Positions 57,216-64,000 of a stretch of 64,000 nt of DNA are shown in pieces; the stretch's first letter is position 1, and each line of letters opens with the position of its first letter. The stretch lies in the NCBI GenBank assembly GCA_032164245.1, contig JAVMKO010000009.1, forward strand, positions 80,423,212 through 80,487,211, given 5' to 3'. Position numbers and translations under genes: made by a program. The DNA comes from Sternotherus odoratus (lineage: Eukaryota; Chordata; Testudines; Kinosternidae). The notes below the pieces were generated by a model, which was not told the origin of the DNA, did no database searches, and saw only the letters and a program-made list of their open reading frames with translations.

Positions 57216-57580
57216 CAGGGATCTCAGACTCGAATCACCAGGAGGGCCACATGAGGACTAGTGCCTTGGCCTGAGGGCTGCATCACTGACACCCCCCCAA
57301 TAGCATCCAGCCCTGCCCCAACTCCATCCCTTGCATGAGGCCCCGCCCCTTCCCCACCTCTTCCCACCCCACCCCCATTCCAAACCCTTCCCCAAAGCCC
57401 TGCCCTACCTCTTCTCTGCCTCCTTCCCTGACCACACAGCTCCCCCGTTCCTCCCCCCTCTCTCCTGGGAGTAAGCCGAGGAGTGGGGACCCGGTGTGCT
57501 GGTGGGAAGGCGGGACAGGGGGAGGGGAGCTTGGCAGGCCGCAGGAAATAAGCCCGTGGGCTGCACGTTTGAGATCCCCA
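57216..57580. mobile_element. GC-rich hAT MITE with 8-bp duplication
   Basis: Ends are CAGGGATCTCAGACTCGAAT and GGGCTGCACGTTTGAGATCC(CCA), inverted. It is flanked by CTCTACAG (57208-57215) and CTCTACAC (57581-57588), an 8-bp duplication with one mismatch. The interior is C-rich and gives long meaningless open frames, notably the 216-codon - strand frame at 57224-57874. Typical of the 'CAGGGGTCTCAAACTC' hAT family. Confidence 0.85.
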
Positions 57581-57848
57581 CTCTACACTCCCCACATCAG
57601 CCCTAAAGGGTAAGATGGTGGAGGGAGAAGGAGAAAGGAGAAATGTCTTTCCACGCCCTAAGGGGCTGGAGGGAGAAAGACTGGAACGAGCATCCCACTT
57701 CAAGGAATGGGAGAGAAACCCTCTTGTCTCCCCCCCCCCCCCCCCCCGAGAGGGGTGGTTAGAGAGGAGACCCACACTGGAGAGAACAGGGCATAGCAGA
57801 GAGGCTATCAGACAGGTAGCCCTGTCATTGCCAATATCACACTCCCAG

Positions 57849-57942
57849 TGCGGTGTGGCTCCACGGGGAGACATTCATTACCAGTGTGACCCCGGTGCAG
57901 CCACTGAAGCTGATGGCACTGGATTTGCTCCCATGCAGTCAG
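57849..57942 (+). CDS. candidate extracellular exon of an unidentified membrane protein
   Basis: 94-nt candidate exon. The acceptor is CACACTCCCAG|TGC and the strong donor is TCAG|GTAAGC. It is read in phase 0 as CGVAPRGDIHYQCDPGAATE and then ADGTGFAPMQS, leaving one base. That base joins the GA of the next exon to make Gly, so the phases agree. It has two cysteines and would lie outside the membrane. The exon just upstream is not identified. A (C)n run of 18 lies at 57730-57747. Confidence rests on the donor and the phase match only. Confidence 0.4.
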
Positions 57943-58030
57943 GTAAGCCACTGACCGGAGGCCACCCCGGTGGAGACAACGGTACATTGACCTTGTTTTA
58001 GCTAATGCTTTCGTTAACAAAATGTTCTAG

Positions 58031-58166
58031 GAAAAGAATCCCAGGAGAGTCAGAAGCTTAAGCAAGACCTAATAATCGCTGTCATAAGTGTTTGCTTGAT
58101 AATCTCCCTCCTACTTATTCTGGGCTGCAGTTTCCTTCATTACAAACTGATGACAAAGGACGACAC
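58031..58166 (+). CDS. transmembrane exon of an unidentified type I membrane protein
   Basis: 136-nt exon between acceptor AATGTTCTAG and donor CAC|GTGAGT. It is open in the frame dictated by both neighbours. It encodes KESQESQKLKQD, then a textbook membrane helix (LIIAVISVCLIISLLLILGC, residues 13-32 of the exon, followed by SFLHY), then a basic stop-transfer KLMTKDD. Charge distribution gives N-terminus outside. It leaves two bases (AC) that join the A opening the exon at 60582 to make Thr. The intron to the last exon is about 2.4 kb and holds both Cry SINEs. I do not recognise the family. Confidence 0.65.
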
Positions 58167-58433
58167 GTGAGTTTTACAATGTTCGGTAACCTCCATTCCA
58201 CTGTGTGGCGCGTGCTTTGTGTATGGGGACCCCGGATCCTTTCGGCAGGTTCAGAAAGACCCTGCTCATGAATCTGCTTGCAGCACTGGGATGTAATTAG
58301 CCAGGGGGTTATTTTTTTGGTGTTGTTCGGCCAGGTGCTTCCAGGTCTCACTGAGGCCCTCATCCTACTTCTGAGCATATTTTTAATATGCATTATGGCT
58401 TCATCATGCTCAAAAGAGTCAATGAGCCAATCT

Positions 58434-58467
58434 GCGTGTGTGTGTATGTGTGTGTGTGTGTGTGTGT
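58434..58467. repeat. (TG)n microsatellite
   Basis: GTGTGTGTATG followed by about ten TG units, within the intron of the putative membrane-protein gene. Confidence 0.9.
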
Positions 58468-58980
58468 TAAATTATAGAAAAGGTTAGTAGCACTGCTTAT
58501 TATAAAGGTTGAATGACGCTTCCCATTGTACGACCCTGTTTTCCATTGTTTATAACTTTGCCCGTTCAGGCTGAAGTGTTACAGGATGGGTGTCTGCCTT
58601 GGGCTAGATTTCTTTGCGACCAATGCAGCCTTTTCTGAGAAGGCGGCTTGTGAAAAATATGTTATTTGCCCTGGCTAAAAAAAATAATAAATCAGACGAG
58701 CTTTCCTTTGAATAGCTCTAGTGCCCCCATGCTTCGAAGCAGAGATCTGACATTCGGCAGGGGGCGTTCTTTGTGTCAGAGACGTGCCCTTTGCTGTCAT
58801 CATGCAAATCTACCCAAATACGGGCAAGTGATAAGGCTTTGAGAAATTGCAGATTGCGCATGCTCTTTAGAGAGTCTTGATTTGAGCAGTTACATCGCTG
58901 GAGAATCCATCTTTGCTGTGCCTGTTCCAGCCTCCTGCTGGGGCCGCTGGGCCATCCCCACAGAGCAATTGAGGCTGTGA

Positions 58981-59150
58981 GGGAGGGATAGCTCAGTGGT
59001 TTGAGCATTGGCCTGCTAAACCCAGGATTGTGAGTTCAATCTTTGAGACAGCGGTTTGGGGCAAAAATGGGTGATTTGTCCTGCTTTGAGCAGGGGGTTA
59101 GATTTCACTAGATGATCTGCTGAGGTCCCTTCCAACTCAGATTCTATGTT
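58981..59150 (+). mobile_element. Cry-type SINE (tRNA head, CR1-like tail)
   Basis: The head is tRNA-like, GGGATAGCTCAGTGGTTTGA, with an A box (TAGCTCAGTGG) and a B box (GAGTTCAATCT) at the right spacing. After GGGGCAAAAATGGGTGAT comes CCTGCTTTGAGCAGGGGG, CTGAGGTCCCTTCCAACTCA and GATTCTATG, the 3' end of CR1. This composite is the tortoise/turtle Pol III SINE described in the literature as borrowing the CR1 tail for mobilisation. It is the strongest lineage marker in the window. It lies in sense orientation inside an intron. Confidence 0.85.
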
Positions 59151-59219
59151 CCCTTGGGGCAAAGACAGGCTTTTTTTATAGCTTGGGTCGGGCTGGGAAG
59201 CAGTCTGATTCAAATGCAG

Positions 59220-59880
59220 CAAAGACAAAAGCTGGAGGAGAGGGAGGGAAAGGAGTAGATTGGGACAAGGAGTCTCAGAGTGGAGATGGGAAGAGAGACT
59301 GGGACTGGGACGGGCAATGGGATGGGTAAGGAGATGGGGGCTGGAAGTAGGAGGGAAGTGGAAGAGGACTGGTTGCCAGTTGGCTGCGGGGGACTACTGA
59401 TATCAGAGGAGGAGCTGGGGGAACGGGTAGACTGGGACTGGCTGGACAAGAAGACAGGGACAAGGAGCCATGGATGGGAGAGCCTGGAGAAAGAAGCTGG
59501 AGAGGGCGTGGGAAGAGACTGAGATTGACTAAAGAGCCTGGAGAGGAAGAATAGGACTGGGAGCTCATGGGGGGCAGGAGAGACATATCAGATGAGAAGC
59601 AGGGAGGGAGACAGGGACTAGCAGTGCAAGGAGATTGGGAACAAGGAGTTGGGGCAGGCAGATGGGGAACTGGGACCGGCTGGTAAGGAAACTGGGACTG
59701 GGGAAGGGTTGAGACTGGAACTTGGACAGTGCGCCTGAAGAAGGAGACTGTGACTGGCTAGGAAAAGGGGCCAGGCTGAGAAGTGGAGACTGGACTGGGT
59801 AGGCCTGGAGAATAGAACTGGGACAAGGAACCAGAGGTGGAAGGAGACAGGACTGGGGCAGGTTGTAGGGGATGGGTAAG
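59220..59880. repeat. G/A-rich minisatellite-like tract
   Basis: Strongly purine-rich on the + strand, with recurrent GACTGGGA / GGGACTGG / GGAGACTGG units at irregular spacing. The - strand therefore gives Ser/Pro-rich open frames (for example 59275-59586) that are not genes. It ends where mixed sequence resumes near 59.9 kb. Confidence 0.6.
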
Positions 59881-60159
59881 AAGAGTCACAAGAGCACTGT
59901 CTTCTCCAGAGCTTGGATGGGAACCGGAGACTCCCGAGTCCCACCATTCCTTGGCTCTCAGCAAATATCTCAGCCGGTCGTCCTCTCCCTTGGCAAGTCA
60001 GGCAAGGTTTCCCCTAGCCTGGATCAGATTAGTGACCCTTCATCCTCTCTTGGCCACCTTCTGTCTGGAGACTGTGTGGAGGGCCAGAAGGACATCTTCA
60101 GGAGCTGTGTCTGAGCCCATGGTGTTTGCATGGGGAGGAGAAAGGCATAAGAGTAAATT

Positions 60160-60342
60160 CATAGAACATCAGGGTTGGAAGGGACCTCAGGAGATAATCT
60201 AGCTCAAAGCAGGACCAATCCCCAACTAAATCATCCAACATATTTTTGCCCCATATCCCTAAATGACACCCTTAAAGATTGAACTCACAACCCCGGGTTT
60301 AGCAGGCCAATACTCAAACCACTGAGCTGTTCCTTTCCCCGA
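60160..60342 (-). mobile_element. Cry-type SINE, reverse orientation
   Basis: The + strand reads CATAGAACATCAGGGTTGGA, AGGGACCTCAGGAGATAATC and CAAAGCAGGACCAATCCCCA, followed by GATTGAACTCACAACCCCGG, GTTTAGCAGGCCAATACTCA and AACCACTGAGCTGTTCC. This is the reverse complement of a CR1-like tail followed by a tRNA-like head (B box then A box). It is a full-length copy in antisense to the surrounding gene, about 1.2 kb from the sense copy. Confidence 0.85.
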
Positions 60343-60581
60343 ATTATTGAAGGTTTACTCCAAACTTATAGCTCCACTCACTCCTGCCTGGGCACATTCT
60401 CCCAGTTCTTTATGCAGCTTCCCTAATTAGTAAAGATAAACCGTTGTTGCTAGGCTGAGATGACACTTCCTGTTTGATTCCTGCCTGGCATACTCTCTTG
60501 GTCTCTCAAGCTCAATGAAGTAGTGGTGTGGGGACAGAGGGGTTCAGCTTGAAATCAAATAGGTCTATTTTTTTCCTTTAG

Positions 60582-61023
60582 AACTACGAAGAAAGAAGTG
60601 AAATCTATCACCATCCAGTCTCACTTGCATCACGAGGAAACAAGGATTGTCCTCTCTCCTTCCCAGGCTCTGCAATTAGCTGCCTCCCAACAAAGCAGCT
60701 CCCAAGGAATCTCTCACATACAAACATCACCGATGTATAAACACCCCGGCGATGTGTTACTGCTACGACCAGCCTCCAATGAATCCGCTGTCAGTTTTGC
60801 GTTCACTGAACCCGGCGCTGTTTTCTCAGCACCAAGGAGCCATACTCCGGAGAGTTTTCTTTCTACCCTCTCAAAGTCAGGAAGGCTTTTTTCTATGGAA
60901 AAACACGGGTCTTCCAGGAGTTCTTCCAGAGGGTCCATGGACAGCCCCGAATACAAATACGAAGATGGAGAAGGAAGCAGTGATTCCGGGAACACCATTT
61001 TTGTCCCACTCAGAGCAATGTGA
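60582..61023 (+). CDS. terminal exon: Ser-rich cytoplasmic tail of the membrane protein
   Basis: The acceptor has a good polypyrimidine tract (TTTTTTTCCTTTAG|AAC). The exon runs 442 nt to TGA at 61021-61023 without a stop. It starts TTKKEVKSITIQSHLHHEET and continues VLSPSQALQLAASQQSSSQG, PMYKHPGDVLLLRP, SHTPESFLSTLSKSGRLFSM, GSSRSSSRGSMDSPEYKYED and GNTIFVPLRAM. A tail of about 147 residues is rich in Ser with RSSSRGSMDSP-type phosphorylation sites and YKYEDGEG near the end. It has no enzymatic domain and was not recognised as a known family. A 3' UTR would run into the hAT element at 61344, and the first AATAAA is at 61942. Confidence 0.65.
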
Positions 61024-61343
61024 CAGACAATCTACCTTTCACCTGACGTTAGTGCTATTCCACAGGTAGCTCTCTGCTGCACTATGTCTCTTTTAATGAA
61101 AAATTTAAATAGGAAAACAAAGTACACAACGGAGTATTTTCTGAGCAACGCGTGAAGGGAAGGCCGCACAAAGAGTTGCCTCCCATCAATATCTTCAGGC
61201 TTTAAAATATGGCAATCTCCTTTGGAAGTGAACTTACTCCAGTCTTTCCACAATCAGAGTAAGGAATCAAGCTCTTTCCACAGTGGACAGATGGGCTGTA
61301 CAAACTGACAAGAGTACTTCAAATATTAGACTGGGCTAAGAGG

Positions 61344-61882
61344 CAGGGCCGGCGACAGGGGGGTACTACGGGTACAGCTGTACCGGGCCCCCCGACTTTA
61401 GGGGGGCCCCGGTACACCGCTGTACCCGTTGTGTCCCCCTTGTCGCTGGACCTGGAGAGCGGGGAAGGGGCTGGGAGGCAGCGCGGCTCCCTCCAGACAC
61501 ACGAGCCTGGCTCCAGCTGTGAGCTGGCCGGCAGCAGCAGCGCTGCGGGGAGGGGGGGGGAGAGAGAAAGGGCGGCTCACACAGCTCTCGCTGCCCGGGG
61601 GAGGGGGGGGGGGAAGCACCAGCTGGGCTGGGCTGGGCTGGGCTGGGCTTGGGGGGGGCGGCTGGGCTGGGGGGCCCCCCATCCGCTGTCGGCTGGGCTG
61701 GGGGGAGGGGAGCGCAGGCTGGGCTGGGGGGGGCCCAGCCGCTGTCGGCTGGGCTGGGGGGGGGCCCGGCTGGGCTGGGGGGCCCCCATCCACTGTCAGC
61801 TGGGCTGGGGGGGGCCCGGCTGGTCTGGGGGGGGCCCAAACTATCAAAGTAGGGGGCCCCCAAATTTCTGTCGCCAGCCCTG
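61344..61882. mobile_element. hAT non-autonomous element, exact 8-bp duplication, minisatellite core
   Basis: Ends are CAGGGCCGGCGACAG and CTGTCGCCAGCCCTG, perfect inverses apart from one base. They are flanked by an exact 8-bp duplication, CTAAGAGG (61336-61343 and 61883-61890). The core 61620-61830 is a GGCTGGGCTGGGGGG-type minisatellite. GC-rich composition produces many overlapping open frames on both strands, all rejected. It probably lies in the 3' UTR of the membrane-protein gene. Confidence 0.9.
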
Positions 61883-61941
61883 CTAAGAGGTTAATAATGA
61901 GACTGATCAGTGGTAGCTGTTATTTAAAGTCATGCAAGAAG

Positions 61942-61947
61942 AATAAA
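61942..61947 (+). terminator. candidate polyadenylation signal
   Basis: AATAAA in GAAGAATAAAATCACC, the first hexamer downstream of the terminal exon's stop codon, beyond the hAT insertion. Whether it is used is unknown. Confidence 0.3.
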
Positions 61948-62283
61948 ATCACCGAATAAGAGACAAAGTTTTCTTACAAACCCGTGAATGTTCCATTACT
62001 CATCGTCGGACCTTCATCCAAACAAACCCCAGATTAGCAAAGGATCCATTGTCAAATGTTTTTCAAGAGATGGGACTTGTTTTAAAAGCTGCCTTCAGTG
62101 TTAGGGATGTAATCAATGGAGAGTGCAAGTGTTAGGAATTAAGGTGCTGTTCTTCAGTGCCAAAAGCAACAACTCCTAATGAATTGGGTGTCTGTCTGCT
62201 ACCCTTTATGCCTTTTAAAACATCCCCTTCAATGTCTAGATATTAGACTGGTCACACAGGGTAGGTGGCTAGACATTTAACTA
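61948..62283. other. non-coding, nothing recognised
   Basis: Spacer between the candidate poly(A) signal and the Tigger-like element. No supported feature. Confidence 0.4.
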
Positions 62284-62582
62284 CAGTAGACTCTCGATTA
62301 TCCAGGATTGGATTAACCACTATGTGGATTAACCAGGATGTCAAAAAAAAATACACGCAACTTGCAGGGCTGACTCTGGCTTTGCTGCTGCCCCAAACAC
62401 ACACACAAAAAACCCCACCAGGGCGCAGGGCAGCCAGTGAACCGACACCCCCTCCTCCCAGCGCAGGATGGCTGGTCAATCAACCCGCACTCCACATATT
62501 TCCTATGGATGGTGATTATCCAGGATTTTATTAACCAGAAGTGTTTTTTTCCCTATCATCCTGGATAATCGAGAGTCTACTG
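62284..62582. mobile_element. pogo/Tigger-like (Tc1-mariner) MITE, TA duplication
   Basis: Terminal repeats are CAGTAGACTCTCGATTATCC and its inverse GGATAATCGAGAGTCTACTG, 20 bp without mismatch. They are flanked by TA on both sides (62282-62283 and 62583-62584), the target of Tc1/mariner elements. A second inverted pair lies inside (ATCCAGGATTGGATTAACCA / TTATCCAGGATTTTATTAAC). It has no coding capacity. The unmutated ends suggest a relatively young insertion. Confidence 0.88.
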
Positions 62583-62584
62583 TA

Positions 62585-63090
62585 TTAGCAAATTGTGCCC
62601 ACCATTTTATTTGTTTGTTTGTTTTTGCCTTTGCAGTTAATTTTTAGTCCGCTGCAATTATTCAGTACCCCCTATCTGAAATTTGAGGGATGTGGATTAG
62701 TTGATCACATAAGTTTTGGGGGAGGGAAGGATGAGGAGCAGTTCTCCTCTCCACATTCAGCTTGTGGGAGCCATTGCTTGAAAGCCTGATTATTATATGG
62801 ATAGTCCCTCTCCCCATCTCAATCCCTGAACCACTTCCTTGCCTTGGCCTACCCTAGTAACTCCTGGGCCCTATGAAATATACTGTCCCGGGCCTCAGAG
62901 ACCCTCTGGCATGAAGGCCTTCCAAGCTCCCCCTACTCCGGATCCCCTTGCTCTAAACCAGGTACCCAAACTTGCTCATTCACACCAGCTGAGGATCTCA
63001 CCCACAGAGCCCATCTCCTCTCCTTTCCTTGTGCAAATTCTTCTGTAGCGTGGGAGGGATAGGTGTGCTCTGTGGCACAGTTTGCTCTTC
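62585..63090. other. non-coding, nothing recognised
   Basis: No supported feature. CACACCAGCTGAGGATCTCA near 62980 may be one arm of the short palindromic family. Confidence 0.35.
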
Positions 63091-63766
63091 CAGGGCCGGC
63101 CTTCGGGGTGGCCTCCCAGACGATCACCCAGACACATCATGGGTGGCAGTGCAGAGCCATGCACGGCCGGTGTAGTTAGAAGCTGCTCCCGGCTGGCAGG
63201 GGAGCGCCATGTGGGGGGTGCCCAGATTTCTCCCTGCTCCCCCCCAGTGGAGGAACATGGAGGTGGAGGGCAGTGATCACATACAGATACTGCTCCCCGC
63301 CTCCCCCCAGTATTCCTCCGTGCTCCCAGAGGGGGCTTTGAGGGGGGAGCAAAGAGCGACACCATGTGCTCTGTACATCCAGGTCGCTTTCCCCGCCTGG
63401 GTGGTCCTGTGAGACGAGCATCCGGAGCTGCTACTCCACTGTCCTCCGCTTTGCAGTCCAGGTGGGGACGTGACCGGGATGCAGGGAGCCCTGATATCGC
63501 TCCTCACCCCCGTAGCGTTCCAGGGGGGAGCCAGCAGGAGTGCCAGCTGCTCCATGCATCCAGGCCAGTTTCCCCATGTGGACGCAGGAGGGGGTCCAGG
63601 GGCTAAGGGTAGTGGAGACACAGTGGAAGAATTAGAAGAGGGGGAGAGGGCAGATTGAGGAGCCCATGGCAGCCTGGGGCAATGGAGCGGTCACTGCGCC
63701 CATGGGGGCCAAAGGCGCCAAAATACAAGTTCGCCCAGGCGGCCTTTTTCCCCAAGGCCGGCCCTA
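63091..63766. mobile_element. GC-rich hAT-like element
   Basis: The left end is CAGGGCCGGCCTTCGGGG and the right end is CCCCAAGGCCGGCCCTA, inverted. The right portion GCCCAGGCGGCCTTTTTC is typical of a widespread reptilian hAT family. The flanking 8-mers (TGCTCTTC / GGCTCCCT) match poorly, so the boundary is less sure than for the other hATs. The overlapping open frames inside are compositional. Confidence 0.55.
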
Positions 63767-64000
63767 GGCTCCCTTTGCCCATGCCACTGGGGCTTTTGTG
63801 GGTAAGAAGATGATGACCATGTCAAAATAGACCAGCTTTCCCCTTCTGTGATGTGGAACCGCTGGGGGAGAGGCTAGGAGGTAGTAGTGTCAGGGGAAGA
63901 TTAATGGCCCATCTCTCCCCCTTACCTTTACACTCCGGATTGCTGTGACGGAGCTGAGGCAAGTAGCTCACAAGCTGTCAGAGACCATTGAAGAAACACA
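63767..64000. other. edge region; possible exon cut by the window
   Basis: From about 63927 the + strand reads LRIAVTELRQVAHKLSETIE, then ET to the end of the window, a helical, charged sequence with no stop. No AG acceptor sits directly before it (CCCCCTTACCTTTAC precedes). On the - strand CAATCCGGAGTGTAAAG|GTAAGG looks like a splice donor, but the frames there contain stops. Undecided. Confidence 0.2.

Noticed and set aside
57224..57874. 216-codon open frame on the - strand
   Set aside because: It spans the C-rich hAT element at 57216-57580 and a poly-C run. It has Pro/Arg/Gly-rich composition, no domain, and open frames on the opposite strand too.
58981..59053. Possible tRNA gene
   Set aside because: A and B boxes are present, but the molecule lacks a closed cloverleaf and continues into a CR1-like tail, so it is the head of a SINE.
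59210..59586. Ser/Pro-rich open frames on the - strand
   Set aside because: They mirror the purine-rich GACTGGGA minisatellite-like tract on the + strand; not a gene.
61366..61959. Several 149-176 codon Pro/Gly-rich open frames on both strands
   Set aside because: All are produced by the GGCTGGG minisatellite within the hAT element; GC-rich repeats lack stop codons in every frame.

Overview
The window looks like vertebrate, most likely turtle, nuclear DNA. It is intron-rich and gene-poor, AT-rich over long stretches, has no bacterial-style operons, and is packed with typical sauropsid repeats. These are CR1 LINE pieces on both strands, two tRNA-headed SINEs with a CR1-like tail (the Cry/tortoise Pol III SINE type), hAT and Harbinger MITEs, Penelope-like (PLE) repeats with decayed hammerhead-ribozyme cores, and a MIR/L2-type relic. 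The turtle assignment rests mainly on the SINE structure and repeat repertoire and is an inference.

Layout. 1-47.9 kb is non-coding: unrecognised AT-rich DNA, parts of which look like conserved regulatory DNA (about 8.6-8.9 kb and 11.3-11.7 kb), interspersed with dated repeat insertions. Many insertions can be delimited exactly by target-site duplications. The PLE palindromes at 6.3 and 37.2 kb have 13-bp duplications. The hAT elements at 16.4, 18.8, 31.6 and 32.9 kb have 8-bp duplications. Harbinger-like MITEs at 28.6, 30.0 and 39.1 kb have TTA or TAA.

The most striking block is 47.9-52.5 kb: an almost complete 4.6-kb PIF/Harbinger DNA transposon. On the + strand it has a DD35E transposase with an uninterrupted catalytic domain. 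On the - strand it has a two-exon Myb/SANT-like DNA-binding partner whose splice sites and phases are intact (382 codons). The two genes converge on overlapping polyadenylation signals. A third + strand ORF of 172 codons with its own poly(A) signal lies inside the intron of the Myb gene, and I cannot assign it to a known family.

56.5-61.0 kb carries the only probable host gene seen. It starts with a promoter-like block containing an RFX X-box and TGGGAGTTGTAGT-type motifs. A candidate 94-nt exon follows, then a phase-compatible exon encoding a single transmembrane helix, then a terminal exon encoding a Ser-rich cytoplasmic tail. The product appears to be a small type I membrane protein that I do not recognise. 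Its N-terminal exon is not resolved. The rest of the right end is mainly hAT and pogo/Tigger-like non-autonomous elements, with a possible exon cut by the window edge.
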